Positions 1 through 7,175 of a stretch of 9,096 nt of DNA are shown one piece after another; position 1 is the first letter of the stretch, and each line of letters starts with the position of its first letter. The DNA lies in assembly GCA_026984385.1 (NCBI GenBank), contig JALSSH010000448.1, forward strand, positions 1-9,096, written 5' to 3'. The stretch comes from Ardenticatenia bacterium (GTDB taxonomy: Bacteria; Chloroflexota; Anaerolineae; Aggregatilineales; Aggregatilineaceae). The notes beneath the pieces are model-generated. The model was not told the DNA's origin. It saw only the letters and a program-made list of their open reading frames with translations, and did not search any database. Both the position numbers and the translations under genes were made by a program.

Positions 1-799
1 GGCGCTCGCCAACTTCGAGAGCATCCTAGAGCAATCCGACGCGATCATGGTCGCGCGCGGTGACCTGGGCGTCGAAACACCCGCCGAGCGCGTGCCCGTG
101 CACCAAAAGAACATCATCCGCCGCTGCAACCAGGTTGGCAAGCCGGTGATCACGGCCACGCAGATGTTGCAAAGCATGATCGAAAACCCGCGCCCCACGC
201 GCGCCGAGTCGACCGACGTGGCGAACGCGATCTTCGACGGCACGGACGCGGTCATGCTTTCCGGCGAGACGGCGGTCGGCAAATATCCGCTCCAGTCGGT
301 CGAGACGATGGTCAAGATCGCGGAGATCGCCGAAGAATACATGCGCCAGCACGTGGAAATGCACCCCGTCACACTCACCCGCGAGGCGATCCTGGGCAGC
401 GACCCCGCCGTGCGTCTGGTGCCCGCCGCCGTAAGCCACGTCACCAGCGGGCTGGCGCAAATGCTGGATGCCAAGCTGATTATCGCCAGCACGCGCTCCG
501 GCTATACGGCGCGCCGCATTGCGCGCGTGCGCCCCAACACGCCCATTCTCGCCACCACGCCCCATCGCGCCACCTACAATCGGCTGGCGCTCGTTTGGGG
601 CGTCACGCCGATGTTGGTGGAGCAGTTCCAAACCATTGACGAGATGATCGAGGTCTCGGTAGGAAAAGCACAGGCCGCCGACTTGGTGCAAGAAGGCGAC
701 CTGATCGTGTTGGTGGGCGGTGTGCCTTTCGGCATCGGCAACCCCACCAATTTTCTTAAGGTGATGTGCGTAGGACAAAGCGGGGAGTGCGCTCAGTAG
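1..799 (+). CDS. pyk: Pyruvate kinase, C-terminal part (5' end outside window)
   Basis: Pyruvate kinase transfers phosphate from phosphoenolpyruvate to ADP, the last ATP-forming step of cytosolic glycolysis. The first complete codon is at position 2 and 265 residues are visible; with a usual length near 470, about 200 residues are missing upstream. The visible part starts inside the catalytic barrel with ALANFESIL, then MVARGDLGVE (window residues 16-25, the metal and substrate region), the ITATQMLQSM segment carrying the conserved active-site threonine, and the DGTDAVMLSGETAVGKYP block. A C-terminal allosteric-type domain follows (from about residue 125, including GYTARRIARVRPNTPI), ending with a GxPFGxxNPTNFLKV strand. 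There is no extra phosphohistidine (PEP-utiliser) domain after it, as some bacterial pyruvate kinases have. The stop (TAG, 797-799) overlaps the end of the convergent zinc-ribbon gene by 7 bp. No terminator is visible after it. Family assignment is certain; which paralogue cannot be said. Confidence 0.98.
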   Translation, partial: ALANFESILEQSDAIMVARGDLGVETPAERVPVHQKNIIRRCNQVGKPVITATQMLQSMIENPRPTRAESTDVANAIFDGTDAVMLSGETAVGKYPLQSVETMVKIAEIAEEYMRQHVEMHPVTLTREAILGSDPAVRLVPAAVSHVTSGLAQMLDAKLIIASTRSGYTARRIARVRPNTPILATTPHRATYNRLALVWGVTPMLVEQFQTIDEMIEVSVGKAQAADLVQEGDLIVLVGGVPFGIGNPTNFLKVMCVGQSGECAQ

Positions 800-1341
800 T
801 CCTCTTCCACATATTCGACAGGCGCGTCGGCGGCGTCATAGGCGGGGGGCGCAGCGCCGAGTTGCGCCGCCACGCTGCGCCGCCGCGCCCCTTGCTGAGC
901 GGGCGACGGTTGCGGCGCGGCGCAATAGGGGCACAAGTTCCACGCCAGCTCCAACAGCTCGCCGCAGCTTGCGCACGCCTTTTTTAGCCGCGTGTGGCAA
1001 TAGGGGCACACCTGCCAATCGTCCTTGGCCGCGCGCCCGCAGCCCGGGCAAACCGGGCGCTCCTCGATATTCTGCAACAGCGCCTCTTCTTCCAACGAGC
1101 GCTCGTAAGCTTCGGCCAACGTTTCCGGCGGGCGCAACATCACGTAAATCACCAGCCCGAAGACGCCCAGCACCGCCACCACCAACGCAGCGGCAATTTG
1201 CGCCAACGGGTCACGGGAACGCTGACGCATATCCCGCCACGTCCACATGATCAGCGCCAGCCAAAAAGCGGTCGCCACCGCGCCCGTCGCCGTGATCAGC
1301 GTCAGAACCAACGTGTTGAGGGTCTCTTGATCCAAGCTCAT
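793..1341 (-). CDS. Membrane-anchored double zinc-ribbon protein, function unknown
   Basis: A 182-residue protein with no function I recognise. Two hydrophobic segments (about residues 8-35 and 46-69) are joined by a short basic loop (RDMRQRSRDP), so it is probably a two-pass inner-membrane protein. An acidic linker (about 72-95) leads to two zinc ribbons of identical spacing, C-x2-C-x10-C-x2-C: cysteines 98, 101, 112, 115 and 123, 126, 137, 140. The tail (about 141-182) is rich in Ala, Pro and Gln and ends acidic (EEDY), so it is likely disordered. The ATG at 1341 is chosen because GGAG lies 7 nt upstream and it leaves a 37-nt gap to mreB; longer in-frame starts would run inside mreB. Same-strand placement just after mreB suggests one transcript. 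The ribbons resemble the double-zinc-ribbon families that serve as protein or nucleic-acid binding modules, but no partner can be named. It overlaps the pyruvate kinase stop by 7 bp, convergently. Confidence 0.8.
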   Translation of the reverse strand: MSLDQETLNTLVLTLITATGAVATAFWLALIMWTWRDMRQRSRDPLAQIAAALVVAVLGVFGLVIYVMLRPPETLAEAYERSLEEEALLQNIEERPVCPGCGRAAKDDWQVCPYCHTRLKKACASCGELLELAWNLCPYCAAPQPSPAQQGARRRSVAAQLGAAPPAYDAADAPVEYVEEDY

Positions 1342-1378
1342 GCCCACTCTCCGAGGGTGTATTGCGCCCCAAAACGCA

Positions 1379-2386
1379 TCACAAGCCAACCAACGTGCGG
1401 CGCAAAAAGGCCAGATCATCCAACGCGCGCCCCGCTCCGACCGCCGCCGCCAGCATCGGATTTTCCGCGCGATAGGCCGGCACACCGATCTTCTGCGTGA
1501 TGTACTCCTCGATACCGCGCAAAAGCGCCCCGCCACCGGTCAAGACCACGCCGCGATCAATGATATCGGAGGCCAGCTCCGGCGGCGTTTTTTCGAGCAC
1601 GGATTGCGCCGCGCCCACAATCGAGGAAAGCGGCTCTTGGATCGCCTCGATCACCTCGCTGGTCGTGATCGTGATCGTGCGCGGCAAGCCGCCCACCTGG
1701 TCGCGGCCCTGGATTTCCATGCTCAGCTCTTCGCCGATGGGCACAGCCGCGCCGATCTGAATTTTGACCGACTCGGCGGTCGGCTCGCCGATCACCAAGC
1801 TGTATTTGCGCCGCACGTAGTTGATGATCGCCTCGTCTAAGCGCATCCCGCCCATGCGCACGCTTTCAGCCACCACGATCCCGTTCATCGCCAGCACCGC
1901 CGCCTCACTCGCGCCGCCGCCCAGGTTGAAGATCATGTTACCCGCCGGCGTGCTGATCGGCATCCCCGCGCCCAGCGCCGCCAAAAGCGGCTCCGGCAAC
2001 AAATAGGCCTCACGCGCACCGGCGCGCACCGCCGCTTCGTGCACGGCGCGTTTTTCCACGCTCGTCACACCATACGGCACGCTGAGCATCACCTCCGGCC
2101 CGCGCAGTTGCATCCGCCCGCCCACTTTGCGGAAAAAATAGCGCAACATCGCCTCGGTCACCTCATAGTCCGCGATCACCCCGTCGCGCAAAGGGCGCAC
2201 CACGTCAATATGTTCAGGGTGCCGCCCCCACATGTCGCGGGCCTCTTGCCCCACCGCAACCACGCGCTCATCTTCTATGGTGAGCGCCACCATCGAAGGC
2301 TCTTGCAACACAATCTGCCCGTTGGCGTAAATCAGCACGTTGTTTGTGCCCAGGTCTACGCCGAGTTTGCGTGAGAAAATACCCAT
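1379..2386 (-). CDS. mreB: MreB/Mbl-family actin-like cell-shape protein, with altered nucleotide-site motifs
   Basis: Bacterial actin homologue; the family forms membrane-bound ATP-dependent filaments that guide cell-wall synthesis. The 335-residue length is normal. The order of actin-fold motifs is clear: phosphate-1 (residues 9-20, GVDLGTNNVLIY, Asp11 kept), RPLRDGVIADYEVTEAML (64-81), connect-1 with PEPLLAALGAG (131-141, Glu132 at the catalytic glutamate position), phosphate-2 (153-160, FNLGGGAS), EAIINYVRRKYSLVIGEPTAE (185-205), and the adenosine motif TGGGALLRG (283-291). The N-terminal part resembles Mbl more than MreB. Odd points: phosphate-2 normally reads DIGGGT and here has Asn154 in place of the Asp (codon AAC); the usual GGD before DEAI reads GGM (Met181); NN replaces AN in phosphate-1. 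These changes may weaken ATP hydrolysis. The start at 2386 has only a distant AGGAAGG ribosome site. No mreC or mreD is adjacent. The gene could be an MreB paralogue rather than the main shape protein. Confidence 0.9.
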   Translation of the reverse strand: MGIFSRKLGVDLGTNNVLIYANGQIVLQEPSMVALTIEDERVVAVGQEARDMWGRHPEHIDVVRPLRDGVIADYEVTEAMLRYFFRKVGGRMQLRGPEVMLSVPYGVTSVEKRAVHEAAVRAGAREAYLLPEPLLAALGAGMPISTPAGNMIFNLGGGASEAAVLAMNGIVVAESVRMGGMRLDEAIINYVRRKYSLVIGEPTAESVKIQIGAAVPIGEELSMEIQGRDQVGGLPRTITITTSEVIEAIQEPLSSIVGAAQSVLEKTPPELASDIIDRGVVLTGGGALLRGIEEYITQKIGVPAYRAENPMLAAAVGAGRALDDLAFLRRTLVGL

Positions 2387-2430
2387 GCGTTCCGTGCCTT
2401 CCTCAGTCCGTAGGCTTGTGTTTCCAGTTC

Positions 2431-2438
2431 CTTATATA
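2431..2438 (-). promoter_or_regulatory. Possible -10 box of the mreB promoter
   Basis: Reading on the minus strand, TATATAAG lies about 45 nt before the mreB start and downstream of the atp terminator, where a new promoter for mreB would be needed. It contains TATAAG, a 5/6 match to TATAAT. I cannot find a convincing -35 at 16-18 nt upstream, so this is a weak call. Confidence 0.3.
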
Positions 2439-2496
2439 CCCCAAGGCCGCTTTGCGCGCGAATAAAAGCTGTGGAGGCTTCGCCCCTGCATCCCGC

Positions 2497-2531
2497 AAAA
2501 AACACCGCGCCGATGCTCGCTCATCGGCGCG
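2497..2531 (-). terminator. Rho-independent terminator after atpC
   Basis: On the minus strand a perfect 10-bp stem, CGCGCCGATG paired with its complement (2522-2531 with 2506-2515) around a 6-nt loop, is followed after 3 nt by TTTTTT (2502-2497). It starts 36 nt past the atpC stop codon (TAG, 2568-2570). It marks the end of the atp transcript and separates it from mreB. The plus strand has no T-run after the stem, so it works in one direction only. Confidence 0.9.
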
Positions 2532-2567
2532 ATGCTCCCAGCTCCAACTGTCCCATCCGCGCGAAGG

Positions 2568-3020
2568 CTACGCCTCGTCCTCGTCCTCCAACGTGCGGAT
2601 GCGCTGCCCGGGCCGCTTCATCGCGCGCTGATGCACCTTCGCCGCGATCTCCGCGCGCCGCAGCTCCTGCACGATATGCGCGCGCTCGTCTTCCGCCACG
2701 CCTTCCTCCATCAACTGCCGTGCGCGCTCGCGGGCGGCCTCGATCTGTTCCATGTCCAGTTCGTAGAGTGACTCGGCATCATCGGCCAACACCGTGACTT
2801 TGTCCGGGCGCACGTCCACCACGCCGCCGTACACCACAAAGCTCACGATGTCTTCGCCTTCCACAATGCGCAGCTCGCCAAAGCCCAGCGTGCTGAGCAG
2901 CAACGCATGGTTGGGCAGCACACCCATCTCCCCTTCACTTCCGGGGATGATCACCATATCCGCCTTGTCCGTGTGGTAAAGTTCGCGCACGCGGGAAACC
3001 ACTTCCACCTCAATCGGCAT
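2568..3020 (-). CDS. atpC: F1Fo ATP synthase epsilon subunit
   Basis: Central-stalk subunit of F1 that couples gamma to the c-ring and can inhibit ATP hydrolysis. The protein has 150 residues, slightly longer than the usual 130-140. The N-terminal beta-sandwich (about 1-85) carries the family signature PGSEGEMGVLPNHA (26-39) and GGVVDVRPDKVTVLAD (65-80). A C-terminal helical hairpin (about 88-133) follows, then a charged tail ending in EDEDEA that is longer than typical. The ATG at 3020 is chosen because AAGGAG lies 8 nt before it; an in-frame extension to 3050 would lack both the site and homology. It is the last gene of the F1 block, 33 nt after atpD, with a terminator 36 nt downstream. Assignment is firm. 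Confidence 0.97.
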   Translation of the reverse strand: MPIEVEVVSRVRELYHTDKADMVIIPGSEGEMGVLPNHALLLSTLGFGELRIVEGEDIVSFVVYGGVVDVRPDKVTVLADDAESLYELDMEQIEAARERARQLMEEGVAEDERAHIVQELRRAEIAAKVHQRAMKRPGQRIRTLEDEDEA

Positions 3021-3053
3021 ATCGCGTTCTCCTTGCCCGCCCAAACACAAGGT

Positions 3054-4481
3054 TTAGGCGTGCTCTTCCGCTTGCGCCTCTTCGTAGCGCTTCAGCACAT
3101 CCTCAATCGGACCGGCCATGTAAAACATCTGCTCCGGAATGTGGTCCAGCTTGCCGTCCAGGATCATACGGAAGCCGCGCACCGTGTCCTTGATCGGCAC
3201 ATAGCGCCCTTCGCGCCCGGTGAATTGCGTCGCCACGAAGAACGGCTGGCTCAGGAAGAACTGGATGCGCCGCGCCCGCGCCACAATCGCGCGGTCTTCC
3301 GGCGAAAGCTCGTCCACGCCCAAAATAGCGATGATGTCCTGCAAGTCCTTATAGCGCTGGAGCACTTGTTGCACTTCGCGCGCGGTGTTGTAATGCTCTT
3401 CGCCCACGATGTTCGGGTCCAAAATGCGGCTGGTGCTCGCCAACGGGTCTACCGCCGGATAGATACCCTGCTCGGCAATCGAACGCTCAAGCGCCAACGT
3501 GCCGTCCAAGTGCGCGAACACCGCCACCGGCGCGGGGTCGGAATAGTCGTCGGCGGGCACATACACCGCCTGCAACGAGGTGATCGATCCGGTCTTGGTG
3601 GAGGTGATGCGCTCTTGCAAGTCGCCCATCTCCTGGGCCAACGTCGGCTGATACCCCACCGCCGAAGGCATACGCCCCAGCAACGCGGAAACTTCCGAAC
3701 CGCTCAGCGAAAAGCGGAAGATGTTGTCAATGAACATCAGCACATCGCGGCCATGGTCGCGGAAATATTCCGCCATTGCCAAACCGGTCAGCGCCACCCG
3801 CAAACGCACCCCGGGCGGCTCGTTCATCTGCCCGAAGACCATCGCCGTTTGGCCCAACACGCCGCTTTCTTCCATCTCGCCGTAAAGCTGCGTGCCTTCG
3901 CGCGTGCGCTCGCCTACGCCCGCAAACACCGAAAAGCCCTCATGCTCCTTAGCAATCGAGCGGATCAGCTCCATGATCACAACGGTTTTGCCCACGCCCG
4001 CGCCGCCGAAGATGCCCGCCTTGCCGCCCTTGCGGAAAGGCGCGATCAGGTCAATCACCTTGATGCCGGTCTCGAACATCTCCACCGAAGTAGATTGCTC
4101 GTCAAAGCTGGGCGCTTGGCGATGGATCGGGTAGTAGACTTCGGCGTTGACCGGCCCATGCTCGTCCACAGGGCGGCCCAAGACGTTGAAGATGCGCCCG
4201 AGCACCGCCTCTCCTACCGGCGTCATAATCGGCGCGCCGGTGGCATAAGCGGGCACGCCGCGTTGCAAGCCGTCGGTCGTGTCCATCGCCACGCAACGCA
4301 CACGGTCGGCGCCGATATGTTGCTGCACTTCCAGGATCAAATCGTCCTGGCCCTCACGCGGCACCCGGATCGCGTCGTAAATTTCCGGCAGATCGGCGTC
4401 GGACGGGAAGACCACGTCCACCACACCGCCGAGCACCTGCGAAATCTGCCCTTGCACTTCCTGTTTTGTCGCGGTCGCCAT
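3054..4481 (-). CDS. atpD: F1Fo ATP synthase beta subunit (catalytic)
   Basis: Catalytic subunit of F1; each of three copies makes ATP from ADP and phosphate at the cytoplasmic face of the membrane. The 475 residues match the usual length. An N-terminal beta-barrel (about 10-85) is followed by Walker A GGAGVGKT (159-166), the catalytic glutamate in GERTREG (Glu191), Walker B VLMFIDN (Asp252), FRFSLSGSEVSALLGRMPSA, and the alpha/beta signature PAVDPLASTS (342-351). The C-terminal lever motif reads DELSPED (390-396), where the textbook form is DELSEED or DELSDED; proline there is unusual. All catalytic residues are intact. The ATG at 4481 is chosen over a TTG at 4502: it gives the canonical length and has GAGGAG upstream, though at a long 13-nt spacing across an A-run, the same layout as atpA. 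Third gene of the F1 block; 33-nt gaps on both sides. Confidence 0.99.
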   Translation of the reverse strand: MATATKQEVQGQISQVLGGVVDVVFPSDADLPEIYDAIRVPREGQDDLILEVQQHIGADRVRCVAMDTTDGLQRGVPAYATGAPIMTPVGEAVLGRIFNVLGRPVDEHGPVNAEVYYPIHRQAPSFDEQSTSVEMFETGIKVIDLIAPFRKGGKAGIFGGAGVGKTVVIMELIRSIAKEHEGFSVFAGVGERTREGTQLYGEMEESGVLGQTAMVFGQMNEPPGVRLRVALTGLAMAEYFRDHGRDVLMFIDNIFRFSLSGSEVSALLGRMPSAVGYQPTLAQEMGDLQERITSTKTGSITSLQAVYVPADDYSDPAPVAVFAHLDGTLALERSIAEQGIYPAVDPLASTSRILDPNIVGEEHYNTAREVQQVLQRYKDLQDIIAILGVDELSPEDRAIVARARRIQFFLSQPFFVATQFTGREGRYVPIKDTVRGFRMILDGKLDHIPEQMFYMAGPIEDVLKRYEEAQAEEHA

Positions 4482-4514
4482 AGGTTTTTTCTGTCTCCTC
4501 AAAACGTGGGGCGG

Positions 4515-5474
4515 CTAGGGCGCTTCTTCTTGCTGCGCCAAAGCCTCCACCCCGCCGATGATGTCCAAAATTTCGCTCGTGATCGCAAGCTGACGGGCTT
4601 TGTTGTATTCAAGCTGCAAAGCGTCTGCCAAACTTTCTGCGCTTTCCGAAGCGTTGCGCATCGCCACCATGCGCGCGCTGTGCTCGCTGGCGAGGCTTTC
4701 GCGCACGGCCTGCAAAATTTGCAGCTCGGTAAAACGCGGGATGATCTCGCCCAAGATCGCCTCAGCGCTCGGCTCAAAGATGTAGGAGCGGTTGCTGTAG
4801 TTCACTTCGGGGTCCGGCTCGACCAGCTCTAAGATGTCGCGCGTGCGCGGTTCAAAGGGCCGCAAAGGCAAAAGCGGCAACACGCGCGGTTGTTGGGTCA
4901 TGGTGTTGATGAAGTTGGTGTAGGCGATAAAGACCTCGTCCACCTCGTCAAGAAATTCGTCAAACACCACGCGCGCAATCGGCGCCACATCGCCCAAGTC
5001 CGGCGCGGCGGGCAGATGGGAAAATTCCGCCACCAGCTTTTGTTCGCGCAAAAAAGGCGCGGCGTTCTCGTCCCGCCTCTTACGCGCGATCCAGCGGCGG
5101 ATCAGGTCTCGCCCTTTGCGCCCGACCGTGACCCAGTGTGTCGGTTGACCGTAACGCTCTGCGAACTGCGTGGCGCGGCGCACAATGTTGGCGTTGTACG
5201 CCCCCGCCAGGCCACGGTCGCCGGTGATGATCACCACAGCGATCCGCTGCACCGGCTCGCGCACTTCCAACAGCGGGTGCGGCGGCGTGCCTTTCACCTG
5301 TGCCGCCACCCCCACCAGCACGTTATAAGCGTGTTGGGAATAGGGGCGGCTGGCGAGCATGGCCGCTTGCGCTTTGCGCACCGAGGAGGCCGAAACCGCC
5401 TCCAAAGCGCGCGTCACCTGGTTGATGTTCTTCACCGAGCGAATACGGCGCTTGATCTCTCTTGTCGTTGGCAT
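4515..5474 (-). CDS. atpG: F1Fo ATP synthase gamma subunit
   Basis: Rotating central shaft of F1 that transmits torque from the c-ring to the alpha/beta hexamer. The N-terminal coiled-coil helix is typical (REIKRRIRSVKNINQVTRAL, 5-24), the Rossmann-like core has ITGDRGLAGAYN (83-94), and the C-terminal helix carries the family signature around ARMVAMRNASESAESL and LEYNKARQLAITSEI (about 267-302). At 319 residues it is some 25-35 longer than most bacterial gamma subunits (285-295). The excess seems to lie in the middle, around 131-165 (a basic RKRRDENAAP stretch and following loop) and 197-230 (a Pro/Leu-rich stretch, PRVLPLLPLRPFEP). GGAG lies 9 nt before the ATG. It sits 30 nt after atpA and 33 nt before atpD, the standard A-G-D-C order. 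Assignment is firm; the meaning of the extra length is not known. Confidence 0.98.
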   Translation of the reverse strand: MPTTREIKRRIRSVKNINQVTRALEAVSASSVRKAQAAMLASRPYSQHAYNVLVGVAAQVKGTPPHPLLEVREPVQRIAVVIITGDRGLAGAYNANIVRRATQFAERYGQPTHWVTVGRKGRDLIRRWIARKRRDENAAPFLREQKLVAEFSHLPAAPDLGDVAPIARVVFDEFLDEVDEVFIAYTNFINTMTQQPRVLPLLPLRPFEPRTRDILELVEPDPEVNYSNRSYIFEPSAEAILGEIIPRFTELQILQAVRESLASEHSARMVAMRNASESAESLADALQLEYNKARQLAITSEILDIIGGVEALAQQEEAP

Positions 5475-5504
5475 GGGTTTTCGCTCCCCTAGGCCCGCAG
5501 CCGC

Positions 5505-7031
5505 CTACTCGGATTCATGCAAATCTTCCCAGGCTTCGTTGTACTCGTCAATCGCCTTCAGCAAAAGCGCCTCGATCGCGTCGGTCAGCTCGAAGTTCGC
5601 CTCGGCCAATTGCTTCTCAAAGTCCGGATATTGGGTGTGGAAATAGGCCAAAAAGCCTTCTTCCCACGCCTTGACCTCGGTCACCGGCACGTGGTCCAAC
5701 TTGCCGCGCGTGCCCGCCAAAATCAGCGCCACCTGGTCGGCGAGTGGGGTCGGCTGATATTGCGGCTGCTTGAGGATCTCTTGCAAACGCATACCGCGAT
5801 CGAGCTGTTGTTGGGTGGCTTTGTCCAAGTCCGAGCCGAACTGCGCAAAAGCGGCCAAGCTGCGGAATTGCGCCATATCCAAACGAAGCTGACCGGCCAC
5901 CTTCTTCATAATCTTACGCTGCGCGTCGCCACCTACACGGCTCACGCTGAGGCCGGTGTTGACCGCCGGACGCACGCCGGAATAGAACAGGTCGCTTTCC
6001 AAGTAGATTTGTCCGTCTGTGATCGAAATGACGTTGGTGGGGATATACGCGGAAACGTCGCCGAGCAACGTCTCGATGATCGGGAGCGCGGTCAAGCTGC
6101 CGCCGCCGTGCTCATCGGAAAGCTGCGCGGCGCGCTCCAAAAGGCGGCTGTGCAAATAGAACACGTCGCCCGGGTACGCCTCACGACCAGGCGGGCGGCG
6201 CAACAAGAGCGAGACTTGGCGATAGGCCCAAGCGTGCTTGGAAAGGTCGTCGTAAACGACCAGCGCGTCTTGCCCTTTTTCCATGAAATACTCGCCCATC
6301 GTGCAACCGGCGTAAGGGGCGATGTATTGCAAAGCGGCGGGGTCGGAAGCGGAGGCCACGACCACGATGGTATGCTCCATCGCGCCGTACTTTTCCAGCG
6401 TCGCCACCACGCCCGCCACCTGAGCGCGCTTTTGCCCGATGGCAACGTAGATGCAGATCAAGTCTTTGCCCGTCTGGTTGATGATCGTATCCAACGCGAT
6501 GGCGGTTTTGCCGGTCTGGCGGTCGCCGATGATCAGCTCACGTTGGCCGCGTCCAATCGGGATCATCGCGTCAATGGCGCGCAAGCCGGTTTGCACCGGA
6601 CGGTTGACGTTCTTACGAGCCACCACGCCCGGGGCGATGCGTTCCACCGGCATATATTTTTCGGCCTTGATCGGCCCTTTGCCGTCAATCGGGTTGCCCA
6701 GCGCGTCTACCACGCGCCCGACCAACGCTTCCCCCACCGGCACAGAGATAATGCGGCCCGTGCCGCGCACCTCATCGCCTTCGCGGATGCCGGTGTAGTC
6801 GCCCATGATGATCACGCCGACGTTGTCTTCCGCCAGGTTAAAGGCGATGCCCATCACGCCGTTTTGGAACTGGACCAGCTCCTGGGAGCGGATGTTTTCC
6901 AGACCTTGCACGCGCGCGATGCCGTCGCCGACTTCGCCCACATAACCGACGTCAACGGCGCGGCGTTCGCGCTCAAAGCCGCGAATCTGCTCCAGCAGAG
7001 TTTTTGTCAGGTCGCTTGTCATTTCCGCCAT
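5505..7031 (-). CDS. atpA: F1Fo ATP synthase alpha subunit
   Basis: Regulatory nucleotide-binding subunit that alternates with beta in the F1 hexamer and supplies the arginine finger to the catalytic sites. The 508 residues fit the family. Motifs in order: N-terminal VGEVGDGIARVQGL (31-44), Walker A GDRQTGKT (169-176), YVAIGQKRAQVA (195-206), DDLSKHAWAYRQVSLLLRRPPGREAYPGD (261-289), and the signature PAVNTGLSVSRVGG (355-368) with the arginine finger Arg365. The ATG at 7031 is preferred: GAGGAG lies 12 nt upstream across a run of seven A, and the N-terminus matches the family. The in-frame ATG at 7022 is also possible, and a GTG at 7154 would add 41 residues unlike any alpha subunit. It is the first F1 gene in the block. 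atpH and the Fo genes are not upstream; proC is. No promoter is evident in 7032-7175, so it may be read from the proC promoter. Confidence 0.98.
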   Translation of the reverse strand: MAEMTSDLTKTLLEQIRGFERERRAVDVGYVGEVGDGIARVQGLENIRSQELVQFQNGVMGIAFNLAEDNVGVIIMGDYTGIREGDEVRGTGRIISVPVGEALVGRVVDALGNPIDGKGPIKAEKYMPVERIAPGVVARKNVNRPVQTGLRAIDAMIPIGRGQRELIIGDRQTGKTAIALDTIINQTGKDLICIYVAIGQKRAQVAGVVATLEKYGAMEHTIVVVASASDPAALQYIAPYAGCTMGEYFMEKGQDALVVYDDLSKHAWAYRQVSLLLRRPPGREAYPGDVFYLHSRLLERAAQLSDEHGGGSLTALPIIETLLGDVSAYIPTNVISITDGQIYLESDLFYSGVRPAVNTGLSVSRVGGDAQRKIMKKVAGQLRLDMAQFRSLAAFAQFGSDLDKATQQQLDRGMRLQEILKQPQYQPTPLADQVALILAGTRGKLDHVPVTEVKAWEEGFLAYFHTQYPDFEKQLAEANFELTDAIEALLLKAIDEYNEAWEDLHESE

Positions 7032-7175
7032 AGATATTTTTTTCTCCTCGCAGCCAGGGAAACGGCAGCAATCTTGGTTTCTTGCGGTTACTAAAGTCAC
7101 TCCAGAGGCTTTTTGCCGCGCGCTCGGGCGCTTCGGCATCCTCTTTATTCCCACGATGTCGTGCGCGGCGACCGC

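Noticed and set aside
26..778. A 250-codon minus-strand open frame opposite pyruvate kinase
   Set aside because: It is antisense to a clear pyruvate kinase and its composition is that of a shadow frame.
1342..1536. A longer zinc-ribbon protein starting inside mreB
   Set aside because: It would overlap mreB by over 150 bp and add Arg/Cys-rich shadow sequence; the ATG at 1341 has its own GGAG.
2907..4832. A 641-codon open frame on the plus strand opposite atpC, atpD and atpG
   Set aside because: It lies antisense to three certain genes, its His/Arg-rich product matches no family, it spans gene boundaries without regard to them, and GC-rich codon use readily keeps the opposite frame free of stops.
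5517..7094. A 525-codon plus-strand open frame opposite atpA
   Set aside because: Same reason: it is a shadow of atpA with His/Arg/Val-rich content, no ribosome site and no recognisable domain.
7112..7136. A GC-rich hairpin between proC and atpA as a terminator
   Set aside because: The stem is interrupted and no T-run follows on either strand.
7032..7154. An N-terminal extension of atpA from a GTG at 7154
   Set aside because: The 41 extra residues do not resemble alpha subunits, and a GAGGAG site supports the ATG at 7031.
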